The notes below the pieces were generated by a model. That model was not told the origin of the DNA. It saw only the letters and a list, made by a program, of their open reading frames with translations, and made no database searches. A DNA stretch of 52,885 nt from Nocardioidaceae bacterium (GTDB lineage Bacteria > Actinomycetota > Actinomycetes > Propionibacteriales > Nocardioidaceae): positions 1 through 52,885 of the forward strand of contig JAICKK010000003.1 of assembly GCA_025927955.1 (NCBI GenBank). The letters are read 5' to 3'. Both the position numbers and the translations under genes were made by a program. Shown here in pieces: positions 31,399 to 40,472 of this stretch. Within the stretch, counting starts at the first letter, position 1; every line of letters starts with the position of its first letter.

Positions 31399-31407
31399 AA
31401 CGTCGGG

Positions 31408-31413
31408 GAGAAT
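31408..31413 (+). promoter_or_regulatory. -10-like element of the hydrolase gene
   Basis: GAGAAT, 7 nt before ATG 31421, directly after the repeat array; favours ATG 31421 over ATG 31412. Confidence 0.3.
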
Positions 31414-31420
31414 GGGCGGC

Positions 31421-32176
31421 ATGCCGCCGATCCGCGCGAACTCGGTCCTGCCAGCCCGCCGTGAGCCGGTCACCCTGCACACCGCCGACGGCCTGTCACT
31501 GGTCGGCGAGCTGGCCCTGCCACCGGACCGGGACCCGGTGGCGACACTGGTGTGCCTGCACCCGCTGCCCACCCACGGCGGGATGATGGACAGCCACGTG
31601 ATCCGCAAGGCGGCGTTCCGGCTCCCGGCGCTCGCCGGCATCGCGGTTCTCCGCTTCAACACCCGCGGCACCCGCAGCCAGCAGGGCACCAGCGAGGGCG
31701 CCTTCGACAACGCCGTCGGGGAGCGGTACGACGTGGCCGCCGCCATCGAGTACGCCGAGTTCCACGAGTCGCCGAGGCTGCCGAGGGTGTGGGTCCTGGG
31801 GTGGTCGTTCGGCACCGACCTCGCGCTGATGTACGGCCTGGACCCGGCGGTCGAGGGGGCCGTGCTGCTCTCGCCGCCGCTGCGGTTCAGCGGGCCCGAG
31901 CAGCTCGCGGCCTGGGCGGAGTCGGGCAAGGCGCTCACGGCCCTGGTGCCCGAGCACGACGACTACCTGCGCCCGGCGCAGGCGCGGGAGCGCTTCGCGG
32001 CGGTCCCGCAGGCCGAGGTCGTCGGCGTGGACGGCGCCAAGCACCTGTGGGTCGGCGACGCCGAGAAGGTGCTCGACCTGGTGGTGCAACGGGTGGCTCC
32101 CGAGGTCGACGTACCCCTGCCCCGGCAGTGGGACGGGCCGATGGAGACCGCGGACACCTCGGCCTACGCGGGCTAG
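31421..32176 (+). CDS. Alpha/beta hydrolase
   Basis: 251 aa. Nucleophile elbow GWSFG (Ser), oxyanion region CLHPLPTHGG, RFNTRGTRSQQG, and the late catalytic His in VDGAKHLWVGD. It resembles short-chain alpha/beta hydrolases with the HPHP/HPLP motif rather than lipases with a lid. Substrate unknown. The stop codon TAG overlaps the convergent AI-2E gene's stop in the palindrome CTAG. Confidence 0.8.
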   Translation: MPPIRANSVLPARREPVTLHTADGLSLVGELALPPDRDPVATLVCLHPLPTHGGMMDSHVIRKAAFRLPALAGIAVLRFNTRGTRSQQGTSEGAFDNAVGERYDVAAAIEYAEFHESPRLPRVWVLGWSFGTDLALMYGLDPAVEGAVLLSPPLRFSGPEQLAAWAESGKALTALVPEHDDYLRPAQARERFAAVPQAEVVGVDGAKHLWVGDAEKVLDLVVQRVAPEVDVPLPRQWDGPMETADTSAYAG

Positions 32177-33306
32177 CGGAGCGCCTGCCGGGGTACGACG
32201 ACCTCCCGCACGATCAGCAGCAGCGCGGCCGCGGTCGGGATCGCGAGCAGGGCACCGACGACGCCGAGCAGGCTCGCGCCGATCAGCGCCGCGATGACGA
32301 TCAGCCAGCCCGGGATGTCGACCGAGCGGGACATCACCCTCGGGTAGACGACGTAGTTCTCCACCTGCTGGTAGAGCACGAAGAACACCACGCAGAACAG
32401 GCCTGTCCTGGGGTCGGTCGCGAAGGCGATGGCGGTGACGACCACGGCGCCCAGCGTGGCACCGATCATCGGGATCACGTCGAGGATCGTCACCACGACG
32501 GCCAGCGCAACGGCGTACTCGCTGAGCCCCACGATGAACAGGAAGACCAGCGTGCTGATCCCCGCGCACATCGCCACGACGAAGGCGCCGAGCACATAGG
32601 CGCCCACGTTGTGCAGGATGCGGTCGCCGAGGTCGGCCACCCGCTCCCGGCGGCTGGCCGGTGCGAACCGGTACGCGCCCCGCCTCATCGCCGGGAGGGA
32701 GGCCAGGAAGTACAGCGTCAAGACGATGACCACGAACACGTTCACGAGGGCGGACAGCACCGCCAGTCCCACTCCCACGATGCCGCCGAACACCTTCTTG
32801 GGCAGCGTTCCGCCGGTCACCAGGTCCTGGAGGTGGCTCAGGATGTGGTACTTCTGGTCGTAGTGCTGGATGGTCTTGTTGTGCCGCAGGTCGTGGATCC
32901 ATGTCGGCACCTGGTCGACCAGCCTGGTGACCTGCTCGCTGACCACGGGGACGATCGCGAACACGAAGAGCGCGACGGCGCCGAGGACGATCGCGATCAC
33001 GAGCAGGACGGCGATGCCCCGCCTGAGGTGCCGGCGCTCGAAGAGCTCGACGAGCGGGTTCAGGCCGACCGCGATGAACATCGCCACCACGACCAGGACC
33101 AGGATCGACCCGATGGCGAGGACGCGCTCGGCCACCCAGAAGGCGAGCAGCGCCCCCACCGCACCGAAGAACCCGAGAACGAACGGCGACTGACGGTTCA
33201 GCGGCGGGCTGCTGCCCGACGGGATCTGGTCGAAGTCTCCACGGGCGGTGCGGGTCACCCGACCGGGACGCTTGCTGGGACGGTCCTTGGGCGTGGGTCG
33301 GCTCAC
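32173..33306 (-). CDS. AI-2E family transporter (PerM-like membrane protein)
   Basis: 377 aa with a hydrophilic, basic N-terminus and about eight membrane segments (PFVLGFFGAVGALLAFWVAERVL; ILVLVVVAMFIAVGLNPLVELFERR; AVLLVIAIVLGAVALFVFAIVP; VNVFVVIVLTLYFLASLPAMRR; ILDVIPMIGATLGAVVVTAIAF; PGWLIVIAALIGASLLGVVGALLAIPTAAAL). The conserved DVIPMIGA region is typical. Substrate uncertain; family members export signals or act in ion homeostasis. GTG 33306 overlaps the stop of the coiled-coil gene (GTGA), so the two are coupled. Confidence 0.87.
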   Translation of the reverse strand: MSRPTPKDRPSKRPGRVTRTARGDFDQIPSGSSPPLNRQSPFVLGFFGAVGALLAFWVAERVLAIGSILVLVVVAMFIAVGLNPLVELFERRHLRRGIAVLLVIAIVLGAVALFVFAIVPVVSEQVTRLVDQVPTWIHDLRHNKTIQHYDQKYHILSHLQDLVTGGTLPKKVFGGIVGVGLAVLSALVNVFVVIVLTLYFLASLPAMRRGAYRFAPASRRERVADLGDRILHNVGAYVLGAFVVAMCAGISTLVFLFIVGLSEYAVALAVVVTILDVIPMIGATLGAVVVTAIAFATDPRTGLFCVVFFVLYQQVENYVVYPRVMSRSVDIPGWLIVIAALIGASLLGVVGALLAIPTAAALLLIVREVVVPRQALR

Positions 33307-34556
33307 CGCTCGGCCGCGGCCGCGCCCTTCGGGTCGTCGTCGCCGAAGCCCGAGATCACGTCACGCAGCGCGCCGAGCTGGGCAACGATCGCGTCCCGGC
33401 GCTTCTGGTAGCGGTCGACCTCCGCGCGCAGCCGAGCCAGGTCGCGCTCGGCCTCGGCCTGGCCGGCCGCCACGAACGTCGCGGCCTGGGTCTGGGCCGA
33501 GGACACGATCTGCTCGGCCTCCCGCCGGGCATGGCTCACCAGCCGCTCGGACTCCTCCTGGGCCGCGCGGCGGTGCTCGCCCGCGGTGGCGGTGGCCTCC
33601 CGGGCCCGCTCCTCGGCGGCGTTCGCGCGCTGCTCGGCCTCCGCCACGAGCCGCTGGGTCTCCTCGGTGGCGTTGGAGTGGTGCTCGGCGGCCTCGCGGG
33701 TCAGCTGCTCCTTCTCGACGGCGAGGGTGCGGCGGGCCTCCTGGACCTCGCGCTCGGCGACCGCTCGGGCCTGCTCGGCCTCGCGCCGGGCGCTGGTGCG
33801 CAGCGCGTTGGTCTCCTGCTCGGCGGCCAGCCGCAGCTGCTCGCTCTCGCGCCGGGCGGCCGCGAGCAGGTCCTCGGACTCCGCCTCGGCGCGGCCGCGC
33901 TCCTGCTCCACCTGCGCGAGGATCCGCGAGCGCGTCTCGTCGAGCTCCTTGAGCTGCACCATCCGCATGTCCTCGGAGTCGCGGGCCGCCTGCGAGCGCA
34001 GCACCTCGGCGTCCTTGGTGGCCTGCCGGCGCATCTCCTCGGCCTGGGCCTTGGCCTGCACGAGGACGTCGTCGGCCTGCTCCTCGGCCAGCCTCAGCAT
34101 CTCGCTGGCGCGGCCGCCGAGACCCGCGTAGGTGGGGTGCTCGTTCTCGGTGACCTTCTGCTCGAGGGCCGCGATGGTGGCCTTGGCCTCCTGCAGGCTG
34201 GCGATCAGACCGGCCTTCTCGCCCGCGAGCGCGTGCATCTGCCGGTCGACGGCCGAGGTGTCGTAGCCGCCCTTGCGCACGACCGGGAACCCGGGCCTCG
34301 ACGGTGCGCTCGGCCGCTGGGCCGACCGCTGGGGTGCCTGCTGGGAGGCGACGGGGCTCGCGCCGCCGGTGGGCCCGGACGCAGCCGGGACGGGTCCGCT
34401 CTGGCGCTGCTCGGGCGGCTTCACGGCGGCCATCACCTGGGTCGCGTCGTCCGCACCACTGCCGGTGTCGGCACCGCCGGTCTGGCCGCCGGTCTGGCCG
34501 GTGCCTGCGTTGTCCTTGGCCTGGTCGAAGATGGACAGTCCGGGTCGGTCGCTCAT
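33303..34556 (-). CDS. DivIVA-like coiled-coil protein
   Basis: 417 aa. The N-terminal ~100 residues are Gly/Gln/Pro-rich and disordered; VVRKGGYDTSAVDRQMHALAGEKAGLIASLQEAKATIAALE at about 100-140 resembles the DivIVA membrane-curvature domain; residues ~145-395 are a continuous Ala/Glu/Arg-rich coiled coil with heptad spacing. Such proteins (DivIVA, FilP, Scy families) organise polar growth or division in actinobacteria; this one is a relative, not clearly any of them. ATG 34556 has GGAGGAACC upstream. Coupled to the AI-2E gene. The 162-bp gap before it holds nothing I can identify. Confidence 0.78.
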   Translation of the reverse strand: MSDRPGLSIFDQAKDNAGTGQTGGQTGGADTGSGADDATQVMAAVKPPEQRQSGPVPAASGPTGGASPVASQQAPQRSAQRPSAPSRPGFPVVRKGGYDTSAVDRQMHALAGEKAGLIASLQEAKATIAALEQKVTENEHPTYAGLGGRASEMLRLAEEQADDVLVQAKAQAEEMRRQATKDAEVLRSQAARDSEDMRMVQLKELDETRSRILAQVEQERGRAEAESEDLLAAARRESEQLRLAAEQETNALRTSARREAEQARAVAEREVQEARRTLAVEKEQLTREAAEHHSNATEETQRLVAEAEQRANAAEERAREATATAGEHRRAAQEESERLVSHARREAEQIVSSAQTQAATFVAAGQAEAERDLARLRAEVDRYQKRRDAIVAQLGALRDVISGFGDDDPKGAAAAER

Positions 34557-34718
34557 GGTTCCTCCGTTAGTACGGCGTCGGGCATCGCCGGCTCGCTCAG
34601 TGCGCGAGCGTGCGCCCAGTCTCGCCGATGCCCCAGCGTAATTCCGTCAGGCGCGAGGGCCCGACCCGCGACGTGTCGTGAGAATCCGGTCTCGCCAGGC
34701 ACTCGAGCCCCACGGGCC

Positions 34719-36056
34719 TCAGAAGCCCCGGAAGCGGTTGATGTCGTCGAGGTGCCGCGCCCGCATCTCCCGGTCCCGGACGCCGAGCCCCGGCTCGGGG
34801 GCCAGGCACAGCACGCCGACCTTGCCCTGGTGCAGGTTGCGGTGTACGTCGTACGCCGCCTGTCCGACCTCGTCCATCGGGTACGTGCGCGAGAGCGTCG
34901 GGTGGATCCGGCCCTTGGCCACCAGCCGGTTGGCCTCCCACGCCTCCCGGTAGTTGGCGAAGTGGGAGCCGACGATCCGCTTGAGGCTCATCCACAGGTA
35001 GCGGTTGTCGTACTCGTGGAGGAAGCCACTGGTCGACGCGCAGGTGACGATCGTGCCGCCCTTGCGGGCGGCGTAGACGGAGGCCCCGAACGTCTCCCGG
35101 CCGGGGTGCTCGAAGACGATGTCGACGTCCTCACCGCCGGTGAGCTCGCGGATCCGGCTGCCGAAGCGCCGCCACTCCGCGGGGTCCTGGGAGTGCTCGT
35201 CCCTCCAGAAGGAGAACCCCTCTGCTCGCCGGTCGATGACGAGCTCGGCACCCATCCGGCGGCAGATCTCGGCCTTGTCACCGCTGGAGACCACGCACAC
35301 GGGGGTCGCGCCGCCGTTGAGCGCGAACTGCGTGGCGTAGCCGCCGAGACCGCCGCTCGCGCCCCAGATCAGCACGTTGTCGCCCTGCTTCATGCCGGCC
35401 CCGTTGCGGCTGACCAGCTGGCGGTAGGCGGTCGAGTTGACCAGCCCCGGGCTGGCCGCCTCCTCCCAGGTCAGGTGCGCCGCCTTGGGCATCAGCTGGT
35501 TGGACTTGACCAGCGCCACCTGCGCCAGCCCGCCGAAGTTCGTCTCGAATCCCCAGATCCGCTGCTCGGGGTCGAGCATGGTGTCGTCGTGGCCCTCGAA
35601 GCTCTCCAGCTCGACCGACAGGCAGTGAGCGACGACCTCCTGGCCGGGCTGCCAGGCGTTCACCCCCGGGCCGGTCCGCAGGACGACGCCCGCCAGGTCC
35701 GACCCGACCACGTGGTAGGGCAGGTCGTGCCGCTTGGCCAGCGGCGACGTGCGGCCGTAGCGCTCGAGGAAGCCGAACGTCGGCACGGGCTCGAAGATCG
35801 AGGTCCACACGGTGTTGTAGTTGATGGCGCTGGCCATCACGGCGACGTAGGCCTCGCCGGGCCCCAGGGCCGGCAGGGGGACGTCCTCGACGTGCAGCGA
35901 GCGGCGGGGGTCCTTGTCCGGTGAGGCGACCCCCTCGAACATGGCCACGTCGTCCCTGTGCACGGTGACGGCGCGGTAGGACTGGGGAAGGTCGAGGGCG
36001 GCGAAGTCCTCGCCGGCGGTGTCACCGGCGAGGATGGCGTCGAGGATCTCCTGCAC
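34719..36056 (-). CDS. ccr: Crotonyl-CoA carboxylase/reductase
   Basis: Reductively carboxylates crotonyl-CoA with NADPH and CO2 to ethylmalonyl-CoA. Medium-chain reductase fold with NYNTVWTSIFEP, GSDLAGVVLRTGPGVN, IWGFETNFGGLAQVALVKSNQLMPK, NADP motif WGASGGLGGYATQFALNGGA, and FEHPGRETFGASVY. The Asn in NYNT and the Phe-Glu pair in GFETN agree with the CO2-pocket residues known from Ccr. 445 aa from GTG 36056, with AGGAGG upstream; the track start adds 16 residues. Preceded by a good promoter. Partner enzymes Ecm and epimerase are in this window. Confidence 0.93.
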   Translation of the reverse strand: MQEILDAILAGDTAGEDFAALDLPQSYRAVTVHRDDVAMFEGVASPDKDPRRSLHVEDVPLPALGPGEAYVAVMASAINYNTVWTSIFEPVPTFGFLERYGRTSPLAKRHDLPYHVVGSDLAGVVLRTGPGVNAWQPGQEVVAHCLSVELESFEGHDDTMLDPEQRIWGFETNFGGLAQVALVKSNQLMPKAAHLTWEEAASPGLVNSTAYRQLVSRNGAGMKQGDNVLIWGASGGLGGYATQFALNGGATPVCVVSSGDKAEICRRMGAELVIDRRAEGFSFWRDEHSQDPAEWRRFGSRIRELTGGEDVDIVFEHPGRETFGASVYAARKGGTIVTCASTSGFLHEYDNRYLWMSLKRIVGSHFANYREAWEANRLVAKGRIHPTLSRTYPMDEVGQAAYDVHRNLHQGKVGVLCLAPEPGLGVRDREMRARHLDDINRFRGF

Positions 36057-36102
36057 GGTGGCCTCCTGCGTCGGCGCTGAGGGCTGCGAAGCCGGTCCGC
36101 GC

Positions 36103-36132
36103 ACAGTAGCGAGGCGTGACCTCCGCTGTCAG
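36103..36132 (-). promoter_or_regulatory. ccr: Promoter of ccr
   Basis: On the minus strand CTGACA (36132-36127), 18-bp spacer, TACTGT (36108-36103). This is the best-formed -35/-10 pair in the window and gives a leader of about 40 nt with a GGAGG ribosome site. Confidence 0.6.
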
Positions 36133-36157
36133 TGACGTAGCCCATGCCGTCCATGGC

Positions 36158-36330
36158 CGGTGGCGTTGGTTTCAGGTGCGAGCCGCTGGGCGAGCCTCGA
36201 GACCATGGTCGGGTCAGCGCGCGGGTGCGGTGGTTTCGAGGCCCTCGCCCTTTGGGGCTCGGGCACCTCAACCAGCGTGGGGCTCGGGCACCTCAACCAG
36301 CGTGGGGGCGGGCACCTCAACCAGCGGGGG
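36158..36330. repeat. Palindromic and tandem repeats between epimerase and ccr
   Basis: Two imperfect inverted repeats lie side by side: GTTTCAGGTGCGAGCC...GGCGAGCCTCGAGACC (about 36167-36210) and GGTGGTTTCGAGGCCCTCG...CGGGCACCTCAACCAGC (about 36228-36277). The right arm of the second is then repeated in tandem: GGGGCTCGGGCACCTCAACCAGCGT at 36254-36278 and 36279-36303 (25 bp each), and a degenerate copy at 36304-36326. They lie just beyond the epimerase stop and may act as its terminator or as a dispersed genomic repeat. Confidence 0.7.
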
Positions 36331-36754
36331 GCTCGACCAGCTCGATGAGCACGCCGCCGGCGTCCTTGGGGTGCACGAAGTTGATCCGGCTGCCCGCCGT
36401 ACCCCGGCGGGGGGTGTCGTAGAGCAGCCGCAGCCCCCGCTCGCGCAGCACCGCGCACACGTGGTCGACGTCCTTGACGCGGTAGGCCAGCTGCTGCAGG
36501 CCGGGGCCGGAGCGGTCCAGGAACCTCGCGATCGCCGACGTCTCGTCGAGCGGCGCGAGCAGCTGGACGCAGGGTCCCGGGCCGTCGCCGACGCCGACCA
36601 TGGCCTCCCGCACGCCCTGCTCGTCGTTCGTCTCCTCGTGCCGCACCCGCATCCCGAACGCCCGCTCGTAGAAGGCGAGCGCCTCGTCGAGGTCGGGCAC
36701 CGCGACGCCGACGTGGTCGATGCCCTCGAACAGCTCCTGCGTGACCTGGCTCAT
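36317..36754 (-). CDS. mce: Methylmalonyl-CoA/ethylmalonyl-CoA epimerase
   Basis: Interconverts the R and S forms of methylmalonyl-CoA and, in relatives, ethylmalonyl-CoA. Glyoxalase/VOC fold: [26 protein letters not shown] (metal His), [31 protein letters not shown], and the C-terminal [21 protein letters not shown]. 145 aa from ATG 36754; the track's 175-aa start adds a low-complexity lead. GAGGGC just upstream could be a ribosome site, or CATGAT 6 nt upstream a leaderless -10. Divergent from the thiolase gene. Equivalent to Rv1322A. Confidence 0.92.
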   Translation of the reverse strand: MSQVTQELFEGIDHVGVAVPDLDEALAFYERAFGMRVRHEETNDEQGVREAMVGVGDGPGPCVQLLAPLDETSAIARFLDRSGPGLQQLAYRVKDVDHVCAVLRERGLRLLYDTPRRGTAGSRINFVHPKDAGGVLIELVEPPAG

Positions 36755-36789
36755 GCCCTCATCATGTCGCGTGCGGGTATCGTCCACAT

Positions 36790-36844
36790 CAGCCCCTTGC
36801 CAGCCCCTTGCCAGCCCCGTCCAGTCCAGCCCAGCCCAGCCCAT
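36790..36844 (+). repeat. Short tandem repeats in the thiolase leader
   Basis: CAGCCCCTTGC occurs twice (36790-36800, 36801-36811), followed by degenerate CCAGCCC units up to the ribosome site. Replication slippage is the likely origin. A TATCGT at 36778-36783 could be the -10 for this leader. Confidence 0.6.
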
Positions 36845-36853
36845 GGAGGCCCG

Positions 36854-38056
<1,203 letters not shown>

Positions 38057-39070
38057 GTGGCTGATCGGGCGGCCACCGGCCGGCGCTCGCGCCCGTCGGT
38101 GCCCGAGCTGGTCGAGCGTGCCCGCGAGGGCGACGCCCGGTCGGTGGCCCGGCTGATCTCCCTGGTCGAGGACGCCTCCCCGCTCCTGCGGGAGGTGATG
38201 GCCCGGCTCGCGCCGCACACCGGGCACGCCCAGATCGTCGGCGTCACCGGTGCTCCGGGGGTCGGGAAGTCCACCTCGACCAGCGCGCTGGTCACCGGTT
38301 TGCGGGCCGCCGACAAGCGGGTCGGGGTGCTCGCGGTCGACCCCTCCTCCCCGTTCTCGGGAGGCGCGCTGCTCGGCGACCGCGTGCGGATGCAGGACCA
38401 CGCGCTGGACCGGCAGGTCTACATCCGGTCGATGGCCTCCCGCGGGCACCTCGGCGGGCTGGCGTGGTCCACGCCCCAGGCGCTGCGGGTGCTCGACGCG
38501 GCCGGATGTGACGTGGTCGTCATCGAGACCGTCGGGGTCGGGCAGAGCGAGGTCGACATCGCGGGTCTCGCCGACACCACGCTCGTCCTCGTCGCCCCCG
38601 GCATGGGCGACGGCATCCAGGCGGCCAAGGCCGGCATCCTCGAGATCGGCGACATCTACGTGGTCAACAAGGCCGACCGCGACGGTGCGGACCAGGTGCG
38701 CCGCGACCTGCGCAACATGATCGCCCTCGCCGAGCGCGGTGAGGAGAGCTGGCGGCCGCCCATCGTGAAGACCGTGGCCCAGACCGGCGAGGGCGTCGGC
38801 GAGGTGGTCGAGCGCATCGACGCCCACCGCGCCTGGCTGGAGGCCTCCGGAGAGCTCCGCCGGCGACGGGTACGGCGGGCGCGCGACGAGATCGAGGCGA
38901 TCGCGGTGACCGCCCTGCGCGCGCGCTGGGGCGACGTCCACGCCCGGACCGAGCTGGACGTGCTCGCCGAGCAGGTGGCCGACGGCGGCTCGGACCCCTA
39001 CACCGCGGCCGACTCGCTGCTGGAGACCTACACCGACACCACGGCCGGCACCGGCACCGTTCAGGGGTAG
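38057..39070 (+). CDS. meaB: MeaB-type G-protein chaperone of B12 mutases
   Basis: GTPase that gates adenosylcobalamin loading and protects acyl-CoA mutases. Walker A GVTGAPGVGKST, VLAVDPSSPFSGGALLGDRVRM, Walker B/switch ETVGVGQSEVDIAGLAD, and base-recognition NKADRDGAD. 337 aa. GTG 38057 begins directly after the thiolase stop. Two possible clients are encoded in the window, Ecm (22614) and the IcmA-like mutase (40473). The fused MeaB-mutase form (IcmF) is not present. Confidence 0.93.
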   Translation: MADRAATGRRSRPSVPELVERAREGDARSVARLISLVEDASPLLREVMARLAPHTGHAQIVGVTGAPGVGKSTSTSALVTGLRAADKRVGVLAVDPSSPFSGGALLGDRVRMQDHALDRQVYIRSMASRGHLGGLAWSTPQALRVLDAAGCDVVVIETVGVGQSEVDIAGLADTTLVLVAPGMGDGIQAAKAGILEIGDIYVVNKADRDGADQVRRDLRNMIALAERGEESWRPPIVKTVAQTGEGVGEVVERIDAHRAWLEASGELRRRRVRRARDEIEAIAVTALRARWGDVHARTELDVLAEQVADGGSDPYTAADSLLETYTDTTAGTGTVQG

Positions 39071-39171
39071 CCTCCCCGCGCGCCTCCACCACCTCCCGTC
39101 GCGGTTTTGCTACCAATGGAGCAGAGTGGCCTTCGGAGCCCTCACCTCGACGATGTCGGACGGAGCGCGGC

Positions 39172-39327
39172 ATGAGAAAGCTGCTGAGCATCGCCGTGAT
39201 CGCCTTCGTGCTGTTCTACCTCTTCTCGCAGCCGCAGGCAGCGGCGGACGCGGTGCGCGGCGCCGTCGGTGTCGTCAAGGACGCGTTCGACGCCCTCGTC
39301 ACGTTCCTCAACGCGCTCGTCCGGTAG
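39172..39327 (+). CDS. Small membrane or secreted protein, 51 aa
   Basis: Too short for the ORF track. ATG 39172 encodes MRKLLSIAVIAFVLFYLFSQ followed by PQAAADAVRGAVGVVKDAFDALVTFLNALVR. The N-terminus is a single membrane helix or uncleaved signal; the rest can form an amphipathic helix. GGAGCGCGGC lies before the start, the codon third positions are GC-rich, and the bPH gene starts 10 bp later, all of which support a real gene. Function unknown. The 101-bp gap after meaB shows nothing else. Confidence 0.65.
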   Translation: MRKLLSIAVIAFVLFYLFSQPQAAADAVRGAVGVVKDAFDALVTFLNALVR

Positions 39328-39337
39328 GTTCGCGGCC

Positions 39338-39874
39338 ATGGGGGGCCTGCGCGGGGTCCGCGACCGCCGGGTGCGCCGCCGCCTGCTGCGCGAGGACGAC
39401 GCCCGCGAGGACATCGTCGACGAGGTGCACCACCACTGGGTGGTGTACTCCGTGCAGGCGCTCGAGGCCGCCGCCGCGCTGGCCGTCCTCGTGCTGGTGC
39501 TCTACTCGCCCCTGGAGCTGGGCTGGGTGCTGTTCGCGGTCGCTGCCGCCCTCGCCCTGCACGCCGCCTGGAAGACGCTCGTGGAGTTCATGGACGTCTT
39601 CGTGATCACCAACATGCGGGTCTTCCGGGTCAGCGGCGTGCTGACGAGCAAGCACGCCACCACCCCGCTGATCCGGATCCTCGACATCACCGTCGAGCAG
39701 TCGTTCCTGGGCGTGCTGCTGGGCTACGGCCACTTCACGTTCGAGTCGGCGGCCCAGGAGCAGGGGCTGCACGACATCAGGTTCGTCCCCCGTCCGCTCG
39801 AGCGGGACCTGACCATCCAGCGGCACGTCCAGCTGTCGGGGTTCCGGAGTCCCCGGGGCCAGCGGCCGTCCTGA
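39338..39874 (+). CDS. PH-domain (bPH-type) membrane protein
   Basis: 178 aa from ATG 39338. An N-terminal basic/acidic stretch (RDRRVRRRLLREDDAREDIVDEVHHHW) is followed by two hydrophobic segments (AAAALAVLVLVLYSPLELGWVLFAVAAALALHAAW) and a bacterial PH-like domain (FVITNMRVFRVSGVLTSKHATTPLIRILDITVEQSFLGVLLGYGHFTFESAA). Such proteins are common in actinobacteria; their role is not established. Probably co-transcribed with the 51-aa gene. Confidence 0.83.
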   Translation: MGGLRGVRDRRVRRRLLREDDAREDIVDEVHHHWVVYSVQALEAAAALAVLVLVLYSPLELGWVLFAVAAALALHAAWKTLVEFMDVFVITNMRVFRVSGVLTSKHATTPLIRILDITVEQSFLGVLLGYGHFTFESAAQEQGLHDIRFVPRPLERDLTIQRHVQLSGFRSPRGQRPS

Positions 39875-39904
39875 GCCCGGACAGCAGCAGCCCCGGGACG
39901 CCGA

Positions 39905-39910
39905 TAGTGT
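39905..39910 (+). promoter_or_regulatory. -10 element of the marR gene, leaderless start
   Basis: TAGTGT, 6 nt before ATG 39917. No clear -35. Confidence 0.45.
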
Positions 39911-39916
39911 CCGCAC

Positions 39917-40423
39917 ATGCCCAAGCCCGCCCGCAGGAAGCTGGCGTTCGACCCCATCGACGAGGCGGCGCGCCAGTGGGCGCTGCGCTGGGACGCCGTG
40001 GACCAGATGCACGCGGTGACCTCGCTGATGCGCGTCCAGCAGCTCGTGCTGGCCGAGCTCGACGAGATCCTCCGACCGCACGGCCTGAGCTTCGCGCGCT
40101 ACGAGGCCCTGGTCCTCCTGGTGTTCTCGCGCAAGGGGTCGCTGCCCCTGGGCAAGATGGGCGAGCGGCTCCAGGTGCACCCCACCTCGGTGACCTCGAT
40201 CGTCGACCGGCTCGAGGCGGCGGGGCTCGTCGTGCGCCGGCGGCACCCCGAGGACGGCCGGGCGGTCCTGGCGGAGATCACCGACGCGGGCCGGGCCGTG
40301 GTGGAGCGTGCCACAGGCGACCTCGTCGACGCCCGGTTCGCGCTCGGCGCCGTCCCCGCCGGCGACCTCCGCTCCATCTCTGCGCTGCTGCGCCCGGTCC
40401 GCGAGGCCGCCGGCGACTTCTGA
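39917..40423 (+). CDS. MarR-family transcriptional regulator
   Basis: 168 aa. Winged helix at about 55-125: LSFARYEALVLLVFSRKGSLPLGKMGERLQVHPTSVTSIVDRLEAAGLVVRRRHPEDGRAVLAEITDAG, with the wing RHPEDGR typical of MarR. The N-terminal helix (DEAARQWALRWDAVDQMHAVTSLMRVQQLVL) would form the dimer interface. It lies 49 bp before the IcmA-like mutase, whose promoter contains a palindrome, so control of that gene is the natural guess. The ligand is unknown; an acyl-CoA is plausible from context. Confidence 0.9.
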   Translation: MPKPARRKLAFDPIDEAARQWALRWDAVDQMHAVTSLMRVQQLVLAELDEILRPHGLSFARYEALVLLVFSRKGSLPLGKMGERLQVHPTSVTSIVDRLEAAGLVVRRRHPEDGRAVLAEITDAGRAVVERATGDLVDARFALGAVPAGDLRSISALLRPVREAAGDF

Positions 40424-40437
40424 GCGTCGGCGCTCGC

Positions 40438-40466
40438 TCGACCAATTTAGTTGGACGTCCTACTAT
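40438..40466 (+). promoter_or_regulatory. Promoter of the IcmA-like mutase gene
   Basis: TCGACC (40438-40443), 17-bp spacer, TACTAT (40461-40466). The ATG at 40473 is 6 nt further, so the transcript should begin at the start codon. Confidence 0.6.
40448..40465. promoter_or_regulatory. Palindromic operator candidate inside the mutase promoter
   Basis: TAGTTGGACGTCCTACTA is an 18-bp palindrome with one mismatched pair (T/T) and an 8-bp perfect centre GGACGTCC. It fills the -35/-10 spacer and overlaps the -10, an ideal repressor position. A smaller repeat CCAA-TTTAG-TTGG (40442-40454) overlaps its left end. The adjacent MarR protein is the obvious candidate binder. Confidence 0.6.
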
Positions 40467-40472
40467 CGGGGT

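Noticed and set aside
31237-31464. Small ORFs across the 32-bp repeats (for example repeated RLGVVRGTERDASA)
   Set aside because: Translation of non-coding tandem repeats, no ribosome site and no homology.
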